From: Candidatus Rokuibacteriota bacterium
GTDB taxonomy: Bacteria; Methylomirabilota; Methylomirabilia; Rokubacteriales; CSP1-6
DNA: 40,361 nt
NCBI GenBank assembly: GCA_003220685.1
Contig: QHTE01000007.1
Coordinates: 542 to 40,902 of the forward strand
Direction of reading: 5' to 3'
Positions within the stretch are counted from its first letter, which is position 1. Each line of letters starts with the position of its first letter. The notes under the pieces were generated by a model, which did not search any database, was not told where the DNA came from, and saw only the letters and a list, made by a program, of their open reading frames with translations. Below are positions 16,373-24,783 of the stretch, piece after piece. The position numbers and the translations under genes are program-made.

Positions 16373-16755
16373 GCGCGGCTCCGTGCTGCGACGTACGCCC
16401 GCCAGCCGCCGTACTCCGTGATCTCACGCTGGCCTTCGCAGAGCACCGGCTCGCCGAGCACGCCGAGCGTCTCCTCGCCGTCCGCCAGACGGACCTTGCC
16501 GACGCAGAGACCGTGCGGCTCGGCCAGCAAGACGGCCGCGAGCCCGGCGGCGGGCACCGTCCACACCTCGACCGCGATAGCGGCGCCGCCGTGCGACGTG
16601 CGCACCATCGCCGGATGACGGTCGTCGATCGACCAGAGGCGATAGCTCGGCATCGTGGTCGTCTCCCGCTCGAAGACGGCGCCGACCCCCAGGAGGTTGC
16701 CGTTCAGGGCGAGGCCACGCATGAGGGTGCCGTTAACGGCCAACCGGACGTTCAA
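16369..16755 (-). CDS. allophanate hydrolase C-terminal-like (GGCT-fold) protein
   Basis: Protein of 128 residues from a TTG at 16755 that has a clear Shine-Dalgarno (AAGGAG, 6 nt). The start NVRLAVNGTLMRGLALNGNLL matches the GGCT-like fold (compare YGTLMRG), followed by YRLWSIDDRHPAMVR, VWTVPAAGLAAVLL and EPHGLCVGKVRLADGEETLGVLGE. These are features of the C-terminal domain of allophanate hydrolase (AtzF) and of stand-alone relatives encoded with AtzE-type amidases. It is the first gene of the operon. It may process the amidase product, for example by decarboxylation or carboxyamide handling; this is inference. Confidence 0.75.
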   Translation of the reverse strand: MNVRLAVNGTLMRGLALNGNLLGVGAVFERETTTMPSYRLWSIDDRHPAMVRTSHGGAAIAVEVWTVPAAGLAAVLLAEPHGLCVGKVRLADGEETLGVLGEPVLCEGQREITEYGGWRAYVAARSRA

Positions 16756-16862
16756 GACGCTCTCCTTCGAGCAAGTGACTGGCCGCCTCCTGGCGGCCGT
16801 TCCCGAAGGACCGTAGCACCGGCATCTCGCGGCCGCAACGGTCGAAGCCGTCCGGGCACCGA

Positions 16863-16982
16863 CCGAAGAGGCGGCAGACGCTCGGCGATGGCGCGATCGA
16901 CTGCGTTGTGAAGCTCGAGAAGAAGGGCGAGCGGGGCGTGCTGACGATCGACGCGAAGTTCCTCCACTACAAAGAGTACTGA
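16863..16982 (+). pseudogene. possible 3' fragment of a lost gene
   Basis: An open frame without a usable start ends at TGA 16980-16982 and shows strong GC-rich third positions. The last residues read VLTIDAKFLHYKEY. It looks like the C-terminus of a once longer protein I cannot identify. It lies in the 449-bp gap 16756-17204, which otherwise holds only the leader at 17118. Confidence 0.3.
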
Positions 16983-17117
16983 GGGGCGCGACGTGCTCGG
17001 TGCGTGAGCAATCCACGCCGGGTGCCTGTTCGATGAGCATCGAGTCTGGAGCGCCTCGACGTAAGTGGCTGTCTCCTTTGAGAGGGCGTGGCGGCACGCG
17101 CCTTGCTGCTCTCGCCT

Positions 17118-17177
17118 CACGAGACAACGACGTCGATCGCGGGGTAATGGCGCCCAGTGCGGGCGCCTTATTTTTTT
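17118..17177 (+). terminator. second leader with intrinsic-terminator-like hairpin
   Basis: GGCGCCC (17149-17155) pairs with GGGCGCC (17161-17167), loop AGTGC, followed after TTA by seven Ts (17171-17177). Upstream is GAC-AACGAC-GTC (17123-17134), a short stem with a six-base loop having A at position 1 and G at position 4. Blocks shared with the nitrate leader: CACGAG at 17118 and ATGGCGC-N2-AGTGC at 17147, separated by 29 nt here and 27 nt there. The ATG of the following gene is 27 nt after the T-run. Confidence 0.6.
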
Positions 17178-17204
17178 CTCGGCGATGACATCGAGGAGGA
17201 TCGT

Positions 17205-17456
17205 ATGACCCGAAGGCTCGCAGGGGGATTCATCGGAGCGCTGCTCACAGCGGTCTTCGTCGCAGCCGCCGTGGCTCCGGCATACGGTCAGGCGTCCCAG
17301 ACGCCACCGGCCGAGCCCCAGCCGGTCGACACCACGCCCGAGAGCAGGGACACCGTGCCCGAAAACCGGAAGGAGCAGGAGAAGCCGAGAATGCAGTGGG
17401 AAGAGCAGACTCTCTTCGCCTTGGAACTCCTCCATGTTCGCTCGATTGATGCGTAG
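17205..17456 (+). CDS. small secreted protein, unknown
   Basis: Predicted 83-residue protein with a clear signal peptide (arginines, a hydrophobic core to about residue 25, cleavage near AYGQA). A Pro/Glu/Thr-rich disordered stretch follows. The ATG at 17205 has a strong Shine-Dalgarno (GAGGAGGA). The last 20 residues change character, so the frame may have been altered or the gene is short by nature. It directly follows the terminator-like leader, so expression may be conditional. No family recognised. Confidence 0.5.
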   Translation: MTRRLAGGFIGALLTAVFVAAAVAPAYGQASQTPPAEPQPVDTTPESRDTVPENRKEQEKPRMQWEEQTLFALELLHVRSIDA

Positions 17457-17462
17457 CCCGAT

Positions 17463-17807
17463 ATGGTTGACGATGCCGACGGACGCGGAGAAGGGGCAGA
17501 GCTTCAGACGGTAGCGCGCGCGCTTGCCGACGCGGTGCCTCTGCTGGTGGAGCGCCTGTCGCGGGTGCGGCCTGGGCGGATCTATCGGCAGGCGCTCGAG
17601 GTGCTGGAGCGTCCGCTGCTGGCGCATGTGCTCGCGATGACCGGAGGGAACCAGCTTCGCGCGGCACGCTTGCTCGGCATCAATCGCAACACGCTGCGCA
17701 AGCGCTGCCGGGAGCTTCGGCTCCCGCTGCCGAAGGAGCCACGGCGGGCTGGCGACAAGGGCCCGCCCGCTTCGCTGGCCCGGTTGGCGGCACGCTCACC
17801 GCTCTAG
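17463..17807 (+). CDS. orphan Fis/NtrC-C-terminal type DNA-binding protein
   Basis: Protein of 114 residues whose centre (about residues 38-82) is a Fis-type helix-turn-helix: IYRQALEVLERPLLAHVL, then MTGGNQLRAARLLGINRNTLRKR. This is the DNA-binding end of NtrC-type activators, here without receiver or AAA+ domain. The Arg/Pro-rich C-terminus is probably disordered. The ATG at 17463 lies 6 nt after the small secreted protein gene, so they may be co-transcribed. A role in nitrogen control is possible from the location but is inference. Confidence 0.75.
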   Translation: MVDDADGRGEGAELQTVARALADAVPLLVERLSRVRPGRIYRQALEVLERPLLAHVLAMTGGNQLRAARLLGINRNTLRKRCRELRLPLPKEPRRAGDKGPPASLARLAARSPL

Positions 17808-17890
17808 GTGTAGACCCGCGCGGCTGAGACGGCAGGGCGCTTCGGCGCCTGGATCGCGCGTGGCTCGAAGTGCGTGCCGGGCGCTAGGCC

Positions 17891-17909
17891 GGTGCCGTAA
17901 TATGGCACC
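17891..17909. promoter_or_regulatory. inverted repeat at the meaB start, possible operator
   Basis: GGTGCC and GGCACC, spaced by GTAATAT, form a perfect 6+6 dyad. The TAATAT-like -10 sits in its centre, 10 nt before the meaB ATG at 17915. It could be a repressor site or simply a short hairpin. Confidence 0.35.
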
Positions 17910-17914
17910 TGAGC

Positions 17915-18892
17915 ATGGCGCTCGAGCTGGTCGAGGCCCTCGCGGAACAGATCGTGGAAGGCTCGACGCGCGCGCTGGCGCGCGGACTCACGTGGGTCGA
18001 GTCCGGCGGCGCGCGTGCCGAGGCGCTGTGCGCGCGCCTGTATCCGAGCACCGGACGAGCGCAGATCGTGGGCATCACCGGCGCGCCGGGCAGCGGCAAG
18101 AGCACCCTCGTGCGGGCGCTCGCGCTGGTGGCGAGAGCGCGCGGTCATACCGTCGGAATCCTCGCCGTCGACCCGTCCTCGCCGTTCTCGGGCGGCGCGA
18201 TCCTTGGCGACCGTATCCGCATGAGCGACCTGACACTGGATCCCGGCGTCTTCATCCGCTCGATGGCAACACGCGGCGCCCTCGGCGGACTCTCACGCGC
18301 GGCCGCCGATGCCGTCGACCTGATGGACGCGGCGGGCCTCGGCCTCATCCTCGTCGAGACCGTGGGGGTCGGGCAGGACGAGGTCGACGTGATGCGCCTG
18401 GCCCACACGATCGTCGTCGTCTCGGTCCCGGGCCTCGGCGACGACGTGCAGGCGCTCAAGGCCGGCATCCTCGAGATCGCGGACGTGCACGTAGTCAACA
18501 AGGCTGACCGCGAAGGCGCCGACCGGACGGTCGCGGAGCTCCGGGCCATGCTCACCCTTCTCCCGGCGGCGGAAGACGCCTGGGTCCCGCCCGTGCTGCC
18601 CGCGTCGGCGGCGCGCGACGAGGGGATCGAGGCGATCGCCGACGCGCTCGACAGCCACAGGACGTACCAGAAGACGAGCGGCGAGCTCGAGCGCCGCCGC
18701 CGGAAGATCGTCACCGCCCGCGTGCTCCGGATCGCGCAGGACCTGGTGGCCGAAACGGTCCTCGCCCGCGCGCTCGGTCCCGAAGAGGCCGGTCGCGCGA
18801 GCTTGCTCGACCGCGTCGCGCGACGCGAGCTGTCCCCCCACGCCTGCGCTCGGGCGCTGCTGGCCCAGGCGGCGGGTCGGGCGACTGGTTAG
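17915..18892 (+). CDS. meaB: MeaB/ArgK-type GTPase (methylmalonyl-CoA mutase chaperone)
   Basis: G3E-family P-loop GTPase of 325 residues. P-loop GAPGSGKST (56-64); ILAVDPSSPFSGGAILGDRIRM; the switch motif ETVGVGQDEVDV; NKAD for guanine recognition; and a C-terminal dimerisation region. It protects and reloads the cobalamin cofactor of methylmalonyl-CoA mutase or a related acyl-CoA mutase. No mutase gene is in this window, so its client is encoded elsewhere. The ATG at 17915 follows the dyad at 17891. Confidence 0.9.
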   Translation: MALELVEALAEQIVEGSTRALARGLTWVESGGARAEALCARLYPSTGRAQIVGITGAPGSGKSTLVRALALVARARGHTVGILAVDPSSPFSGGAILGDRIRMSDLTLDPGVFIRSMATRGALGGLSRAAADAVDLMDAAGLGLILVETVGVGQDEVDVMRLAHTIVVVSVPGLGDDVQALKAGILEIADVHVVNKADREGADRTVAELRAMLTLLPAAEDAWVPPVLPASAARDEGIEAIADALDSHRTYQKTSGELERRRRKIVTARVLRIAQDLVAETVLARALGPEEAGRASLLDRVARRELSPHACARALLAQAAGRATG

Positions 18893-18934
18893 GCGTACTA
18901 TAGCGGCAGCCTGCTCGATGGAAGGAGATGGCGC

Positions 18935-19378
18935 ATGAACATCGCGAACATCCTCGCTCGGAAAGGCTCGATGGCCGTGACGGTGCGTCCCGAGCAGTCG
19001 ATCCGGGAGGCGCTCGCCCTGCTGGATCGCCACAACATCGGCGCGCTGATCGCCGTCGAGGGCGAGCGCCCGGTGGGCATCCTGTCGGAGCGCGACATCG
19101 TGCGCGAGGCCGCGCACAACGAGAAATTCTTCGCGCGCCTGGTCGCGGATCTCATGACCCGGGACGTCATCACCGGTCAGCCCCACGACGACCTGCCCTC
19201 GGTCGCCCACACGATGACCGAGCGGCGGATCCGCCATCTGCCAGTCGTCGACAAGGGCCGGCTGATCGGGATGGTCTCGATCGGCGACATCGTGAAGGCG
19301 CAGCGCGATCACTATCAGGGCGAGGTCGACACGCTGCAGACGCAGCTCCTCGCCGACGAGAGCGGGCCCGCGCGTTGA
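18935..19378 (+). CDS. tandem CBS-domain protein
   Basis: Protein of 147 residues made of two CBS motifs (about 7-65 and 73-130): VRPEQSIREALALLDRHNIGAL with GILSERDIVRE, then MTERRIRHLPVVDKGRLIGMVSIGDIVKA. Such stand-alone pairs bind adenine nucleotides and regulate partners. The ATG at 18935 has an AAGGAG Shine-Dalgarno. The stop overlaps the TTG of the reductase gene that follows (TTGA), suggesting co-expression. Confidence 0.87.
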   Translation: MNIANILARKGSMAVTVRPEQSIREALALLDRHNIGALIAVEGERPVGILSERDIVREAAHNEKFFARLVADLMTRDVITGQPHDDLPSVAHTMTERRIRHLPVVDKGRLIGMVSIGDIVKAQRDHYQGEVDTLQTQLLADESGPAR

Positions 19379-20775
19379 CCGCAGCGATCGGGACGCCGGA
19401 GCGGCCGCTACGCGTCGCGATCATCGGCGCCGGGCCCACCGGGTTCTACACGACCGATCATCTGCTGCGGAGCGCACGCGTCGTCGAGGTCGATCTGTTC
19501 GACCGGCTCCCGACGCCGTACGGGCTGGTGCGTCTGGGCGTGGCGCCCGATCACCAGAAGATCAAGTTCGTCACCAACGTCTTCGACAAGGTCGCGGCGA
19601 ATCCCGGCTTCCGCTTCTACGGCGGCGTCGAGTTCGGCAAGGACGTGACGCTCGCCGACCTCAAGGCGCACTATCACCAGATCGTGTACTGCACCGGCGC
19701 CCAGACCGATCGCCGCATGGGGATTCCGGGCGAGGATCTGAACGGGAGCCACCCGGCGACGGAGTTCGTCGCCTGGTACAACGGCCACCCCGACTATCGG
19801 GACTGCACGTTCGACCTCACGCAGGAGCGGGTGGCCGTCGTCGGCGTCGGCAACGTCGCCGTGGACGTCGTCCGGATCCTCTGCCGGACGCCCGAGGAGC
19901 TGGCGACCACCGACATCGCCGATTACGCGCTCGAGGCGCTCCGCAAGAGCCGCGTGAAGGAGGTCTACCTGCTCGGCCGGCGCGGGCCCGCGCAGGCGGC
20001 GTTCACGAATCCCGAGGTGAAGGAGCTCGGCGAGCTGGCCGACGCCGACGTCACCGCGCGCCCGGAGGAAGTCGAGCTGGACCCGCTGAGCCGCGCGGCG
20101 GTCGAGCGCAGCCAGGACCGGGCCACGCAGAAGAAGGTGGAGATCCTCAAGGGGTACGCGCGGCGACAGCCCACGGGCAAATCCCGCCGGCTCACCTTGC
20201 GCTTCCTGGTCTCGCCGGTCGAGCTGATCGGCGACGACGCCGGCAGCGTCGCGACGCTCCGGCTCGTGCGCAACGAGCTCTACGCCACCTCCACCGGCGC
20301 CCTCCAGCCGCGTGCCACCGACCAGTTCGAGAATCTGCCGGTCGGCCTCGTGTTCCGCTCCGTCGGCTACCGCGGGGTCCCGCTCCCGGGGGCCCCGTTC
20401 AACGAGAGCTGGGGTGTCATCCTGAACAACCGGGGGCGCGTGCTCGATTTCGACACCAAGCAGCCGGTGGTCGGCGAGTACGCGGCGGGCTGGATCAAGC
20501 GCGGCCCCACCGGCGTGATCGGGACCAACAAGCCTGACGCCGCCGAGACCGTCGAGTGCATGCTCGAGGATCTCGCCGCCGGCGCGGTGCTCGAGCCCGC
20601 GCATCCCCAAGCCGCCGCCGCCGAAGCGCTCGTCCGCCAGCGCCAGCCGAGCTTTTTCTCCTACGCGGACTGGCTCAAGCTCGACGCGATCGAGACCGAG
20701 CGCGGGCGCGCCCAGGGCCGGCCTCGCGTCAAGTTCACCCGCGTCGACGACATGCTCGCGGCGCTCGGCCGCTAG
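19375..20775 (+). CDS. ferredoxin-NADP reductase, adrenodoxin-reductase/FprA type
   Basis: FAD- and NADP-binding protein of 466 residues. The FAD motif VAIIGAGPTGFYTTDHLL is near residue 15; PYGLVRLGVAPDHQKIKFV follows; the NADP-binding segment is VAVVGVGNVAVDVVRIL with LLGRRGPAQAAFT; GWIKRGPTGVIGTNKPDA closes the FAD site. It moves electrons between NADPH and ferredoxin. The nitrate and nitrite reductases encoded 6-10 kb upstream probably depend on ferredoxin, so this enzyme may supply them (inference). TTG start overlaps the CBS gene stop. Confidence 0.88.
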   Translation: MTAAIGTPERPLRVAIIGAGPTGFYTTDHLLRSARVVEVDLFDRLPTPYGLVRLGVAPDHQKIKFVTNVFDKVAANPGFRFYGGVEFGKDVTLADLKAHYHQIVYCTGAQTDRRMGIPGEDLNGSHPATEFVAWYNGHPDYRDCTFDLTQERVAVVGVGNVAVDVVRILCRTPEELATTDIADYALEALRKSRVKEVYLLGRRGPAQAAFTNPEVKELGELADADVTARPEEVELDPLSRAAVERSQDRATQKKVEILKGYARRQPTGKSRRLTLRFLVSPVELIGDDAGSVATLRLVRNELYATSTGALQPRATDQFENLPVGLVFRSVGYRGVPLPGAPFNESWGVILNNRGRVLDFDTKQPVVGEYAAGWIKRGPTGVIGTNKPDAAETVECMLEDLAAGAVLEPAHPQAAAAEALVRQRQPSFFSYADWLKLDAIETERGRAQGRPRVKFTRVDDMLAALGR

Positions 20776-20855
20776 TCGCTCCGCTCGGTCCTACGCCTAG
20801 CCGCGCGGCGAAGATACGGACGACCGGAGGGTCTGCGAGCCGGCCGCCTCCGCGC

Positions 20856-22037
20856 CTAGCGAGAGATCGTCAGACCCTGCCCGCCGTAGTGGTCCTCGTC
20901 GTGCCAGGGCTGGCGTTCGGCGAAGCGCGTGGAGCGAAACGGCGTGAGGTCGAGCGTGCGCGGCTTGCCGTCGACGATCCACTCCGCGAGACACTTGCCG
21001 ATCGCGGGTGAAGTCTTGAAGGAGGTCCCCGAGTCGCCGAGCATGCAGTAGAGGCCGGCGACCGACGGGATCTGATCGACGATCGGCCGGCCGTCGGCGC
21101 TCATCATGATCATGCCCGCCCAGCCGCCGCGCATCGTCGCCTCGCTCATGATGGGCAAACGGCCCGCCAGCGCCTTGCGGCACGTCGCCACAAACTCGGG
21201 ATCGACGCCCTCGTCGAAGGAGTTCGGGTCCGCGTGTCCGGTGCCGAGCTCAACGCCGATCAGCGTCGTGTTGGTGCCCTCGGGACGGAGCCACGACTGT
21301 TGAATCGCGTCGATGACCGCGCAGTGGCGGCGCCCGAATCCGGCGGGCCAGCGGAAGATCGTGATCTGGATCCGGTGGGGCACGAGCCCGAAATCGAGTC
21401 CGAGCGGAGTCAGGAGCGGAGCAGCCCACGCCCCGGGCACGAGCACAACCACCGGCGCGTCGACGCGCTCCCTCACGGTCTCGACGCCGGCGACGCGTCC
21501 GCGTTCCGTCAGGACCCGCGTCACCTCGCAGCCCGTCTCGATCGTCACCCCGAGCCTCCGCGCGGCCTCCGCGAAGGCGAACGTCGTCGCATTGGGATCG
21601 GCGAATCCGGAGTCGGGCTCCCAGGCGGCGGCCCCGACGTCGTCGGTCCGGCAGCCCGGTAAGAGCTCGGTCAGCCGGTCCGGGGCGACCACTTCCGTCC
21701 TGATGCCCAGGGCCCGCTGACGGGCGACGTTTCGGGCGAGCGCGGCCTCGTAGCCCCTCGGGACGAGCTGCAGGAACCCGATCGCCTCGAAGCCGCAATC
21801 GCCCCCGACGACGTTCCGGAAATCTCGAAAGATCTTAAGGCTCTCGAAGGCCAGCTTCGACTCGGGCTCGTTGGTGTAGTGCATGCGCACCAGCGAGCCC
21901 GACTTTCCGGTCGCGCCGGCGCCGAGGTGCCGGCGCTCGAGCAGCAGGACGTTCTTAACTCCGCGGGATGCCAGGTGAAAAGCGGTGCTGGCTCCGTTGA
22001 CGCCACCGCCGACGACGATCACGTCTGCCCGCTTCAT
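20856..22037 (-). CDS. FAD-dependent oxidoreductase, DAO (sarcosine/glycine oxidase-like) family
   Basis: Protein of 393 residues with an N-terminal FAD motif VIVVGGGVNGASTAFHLASRG and the DAO-family pattern SLVRMHYTNEPE; GYYCML-type features appear near the C-terminus as GLYCMLGDSGTSFKTSPAIGKCLAEWI. It probably oxidises a secondary or N-methylated amino acid or a related amine; the substrate is not resolvable. It converges on the reductase gene, and the 80 bp between them hold nothing notable. ATG start at 22037, about 70 bp from the divergent pilus ATPase gene. Confidence 0.87.
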   Translation of the reverse strand: MKRADVIVVGGGVNGASTAFHLASRGVKNVLLLERRHLGAGATGKSGSLVRMHYTNEPESKLAFESLKIFRDFRNVVGGDCGFEAIGFLQLVPRGYEAALARNVARQRALGIRTEVVAPDRLTELLPGCRTDDVGAAAWEPDSGFADPNATTFAFAEAARRLGVTIETGCEVTRVLTERGRVAGVETVRERVDAPVVVLVPGAWAAPLLTPLGLDFGLVPHRIQITIFRWPAGFGRRHCAVIDAIQQSWLRPEGTNTTLIGVELGTGHADPNSFDEGVDPEFVATCRKALAGRLPIMSEATMRGGWAGMIMMSADGRPIVDQIPSVAGLYCMLGDSGTSFKTSPAIGKCLAEWIVDGKPRTLDLTPFRSTRFAERQPWHDEDHYGGQGLTISR

Positions 22038-22108
22038 GAGCGTTACGCCCTTCTGCCTCCGGTGGGGGGGCTGCTAGACTAGCATAGTTAAAGACAATCG
22101 GAGGACGC

Positions 22109-24415
22109 GTGGCCCAACAGTCCGTCCAGATTCTACAAGAAAGGCTCGCCTACGAGCAGAAGCTCGTCCAGCTCGTCGACCGCATCCACTCGGCCAAGGG
22201 CATCGACAGCATCTTCATCGAGCTCCAGGGCGAGATCCTCGAGCTCCTCGACGCCGACCGGATGACGATCTACGCGGTGGACACGGCCAAGAAGGAGCTC
22301 TACTCGAAGTTCCTGGCGCTCGACACGGTCAAGGAGATCCGGCTTCCGATCAGTGAAAAGAGTATCGCCGGCTACGTGGCGGCGTCGGGCCGGGTCGTCA
22401 ACATCGTCGACCCCTACGACCGGGCCGAGCTGGCGAAGATCTCGCCCACCCTCAGCTTCGACGGATCGTGGGACCAGAAGACCGGGTTCCGGACGAAGCA
22501 GATCCTGGGCATGCCGATCCTTCACGACGGCAAGCCGATCGGCGTCATCCAGCTCCTGAACAAGAAGCGCGGCGCCCGCTTCACCAAGGAAGACGAGACC
22601 GGCGCCTCCCGCATCGCCAAGACGCTCGGCATCGCGTTCAACAACCAGGCGCAGCTGAGCCACAGCCAGGAGCTGGCACAGGCTCAGGCACGGCCCAAGA
22701 CCAAGTTCGACTACCTCGTGGCGCAGCAACGGATCACGGCCCAGGAGCTCAATTCCGCGGTCGCCGAGGCCCGCCGCCGCCAGACCGACGTCGAGTCGAT
22801 CCTGATCGAGCAGTACAAGGTGCCGAAGATCGAGGTGGGGAGCGCGCTGAGCCAGTTCTACGAGTGCCCGTTCATCGAGTACGACGACAAGATCCTTCCG
22901 CCGCCCGATCTGATGAAGGGTCTCCGGCTCGAGTATCTGCGGCGTAACTTCTGGCTGCCGCTCAAGCGCGAGGACCACCACATCGTCGTCCTCATCGACA
23001 ATCCGCAAGATCTGCAGCGGGTCGACAGCGTCGCTCAGGCCCTGAAGAACCGGAAGATCAGGTGGGCGGTCGGGTTGCGCAAGGACATCCTGTCGTTTTT
23101 GGGTCAGGTCGGTGGCGGCGATGCGGGCAAGGACTCGATCGGCACCATCATCGGCGATCTGCGAGCCGAGGACGTCGGCGACACGCTCGACGTCAGCGGG
23201 GGCGAGCTCGACGAGAACGACAGCGCCGTCATCCGCCTGGCCAACCAGATCATCGTCGACGCCTACAAGTCGCGCGCCTCCGACATCCACATCGAGCCGT
23301 ACGGCGCCCAGCGCGACACCGTCATCCGCTATCGCATCGACGGCGGCTGCAGCGAGTACCAGAAAATCCCGGGCGCGTACCGCCGGGCCATCGTGGCGCG
23401 CATCAAGATCATGGCCCAGCTCGACATCGCGGAGCGGCGCAAGCCGCAGGACGGCAAGATCAAGTTCAAGGTGGCCGATCGCGAGATCGAGCTGCGCGTG
23501 GCGACGATCCCGACTGCCAATCAGAACGAGGACGTGGTCATGCGCGTCCTGTCCTCGAGCGAGCTGGTTCCCCTCGACAAGCTCGACATGACGCCGCGCA
23601 ATCTCCGGGAGCTGAAGAGGATCTCCGAGAAGCCCTACGGCCTCATTCTCTGCGTCGGGCCGACCGGCTCGGGCAAGACGACGACCCTGCACGCGCTCCT
23701 CGGCCACATCAACAAGCCTGACCGGAAGATCTGGACCGCCGAGGACCCGGTCGAGATCACGCAGTACGGGTTACGTCAGGTGCAGGTGATGCCGAAGATC
23801 GGCTTCGACTTCGCCGCCGCCATGCGCGCGTTCCTGCGCGCCGACCCCGACGTGATCATGGTCGGCGAGATGCGCGACGAGGAGACGGCATCGACCGGCA
23901 TCGAGGCGTCGCTGACCGGCCACCTGGTGCTCAGCACGCTCCACACGAACAGCGCGGTCGAGACCGTCGTGCGCCTGCTCGACATGGGACTGGACCCGTT
24001 CAACTTCGCCGACGCGGTGCTCGGCATCCTCGGCCAGCGCCTCGTCAAGCGCGTCTGCAAGGACTGCCGCCAGGAGTACCATCCCGAGCGCGCGGAGTAC
24101 GACGAGCTCGCGCAGGCCTTCGGCGAGGAGGCGTTCGCGACCCTGAACCAGAAATACGACGGCTCGTTCGTGCTCTACCGCGGCAAGGGCTGCGCCTCGT
24201 GCAACAAGACCGGCTACCGCGGCCGCCTGGGCATCCACGAGCTCCTCCTCGCGACCGACGAGATGAAGCGGCGGATCCAGTCGAAGGCGCGCGTGGCCGA
24301 GCTGCTCGAGTGGGCCCGCGCCGAAGGGATGACGACGCTCGTGCAGGACGGCGTCCTCAAGACCCTCGGCGGCCTCACCGACTTTCGCCAGGTCAAGGCC
24401 GTCGCGATCAAGTAG
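22109..24415 (+). CDS. GAF-domain fused PilB/GspE-type secretion/pilus ATPase
   Basis: Protein of 768 residues with three parts. First, a GAF domain (about 20-180; FIELQGEILELLDADRMTIYAVD, SIAGYVAASGR, PILHDGKPIGVIQLLNKK). Second, an MshEN-like domain (about 200-330). Third, a type II/IV secretion ATPase with Walker A GPTGSGKTT (517-525, Lys523), an Asp box and Walker B ADPDVIMVGEMRDEETA, and a zinc site Cys650, 653, 695 and 698. The GAF fusion suggests control of pilus assembly or secretion by a small ligand, and MshEN domains often bind cyclic di-GMP. GTG start with GGAGG upstream. No other pilus genes are present nearby. Confidence 0.88.
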   Translation: MAQQSVQILQERLAYEQKLVQLVDRIHSAKGIDSIFIELQGEILELLDADRMTIYAVDTAKKELYSKFLALDTVKEIRLPISEKSIAGYVAASGRVVNIVDPYDRAELAKISPTLSFDGSWDQKTGFRTKQILGMPILHDGKPIGVIQLLNKKRGARFTKEDETGASRIAKTLGIAFNNQAQLSHSQELAQAQARPKTKFDYLVAQQRITAQELNSAVAEARRRQTDVESILIEQYKVPKIEVGSALSQFYECPFIEYDDKILPPPDLMKGLRLEYLRRNFWLPLKREDHHIVVLIDNPQDLQRVDSVAQALKNRKIRWAVGLRKDILSFLGQVGGGDAGKDSIGTIIGDLRAEDVGDTLDVSGGELDENDSAVIRLANQIIVDAYKSRASDIHIEPYGAQRDTVIRYRIDGGCSEYQKIPGAYRRAIVARIKIMAQLDIAERRKPQDGKIKFKVADREIELRVATIPTANQNEDVVMRVLSSSELVPLDKLDMTPRNLRELKRISEKPYGLILCVGPTGSGKTTTLHALLGHINKPDRKIWTAEDPVEITQYGLRQVQVMPKIGFDFAAAMRAFLRADPDVIMVGEMRDEETASTGIEASLTGHLVLSTLHTNSAVETVVRLLDMGLDPFNFADAVLGILGQRLVKRVCKDCRQEYHPERAEYDELAQAFGEEAFATLNQKYDGSFVLYRGKGCASCNKTGYRGRLGIHELLLATDEMKRRIQSKARVAELLEWARAEGMTTLVQDGVLKTLGGLTDFRQVKAVAIK

Positions 24416-24423
24416 CCACGCCC

Positions 24424-24780
24424 GACGCCGCTGACCCGGCGGCCCGTCGCGCCAGCATCGTCGCTCCAAGTCATCGACGCTCCCCGCATCGCCGGAGACC
24501 CGCCCCGGTCGTTTGTCGAGCGCGGCCTTCGAAGAAGCCGTATCCAGAGTCGGCGCGCCGCGCCCGCATCCAGGGAACGACCCTGCTGCGCATCCACATC
24601 GAGACGGACGGGCGCGTGAGCGACGTCACCGTCGAACGATCTGCCGGAAACCAATCACTGGATCAGGCCGCAGCCGACGCCGTGCGCCGCTGGCGCTTCG
24701 AGCCGGCCCTGAGCTCCGCGGGGCCGGTGGCGATGTCGGCACTGGTCCCCGTCGAGTTTCGAATCGGCGAGCGCGACTGA
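24424..24780 (+). pseudogene. TonB C-terminal domain fragment without start or membrane anchor
   Basis: The frame ending at 24780 encodes a good TonB C-terminal domain: KPYPESARRARIQGTTLLRIHI, ETDGRVSDVTVERSAG, AAADAVRRWRFEPAL. No ATG, GTG or TTG occurs in frame between the upstream gene's stop and this domain, and no transmembrane helix or Pro-rich linker is visible. Probably a truncated TonB/energy-transducer gene or a domain remnant. It converges with the TonB-dependent receptor gene that ends 3 nt away. Confidence 0.6.
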
Positions 24781-24783
24781 CCG

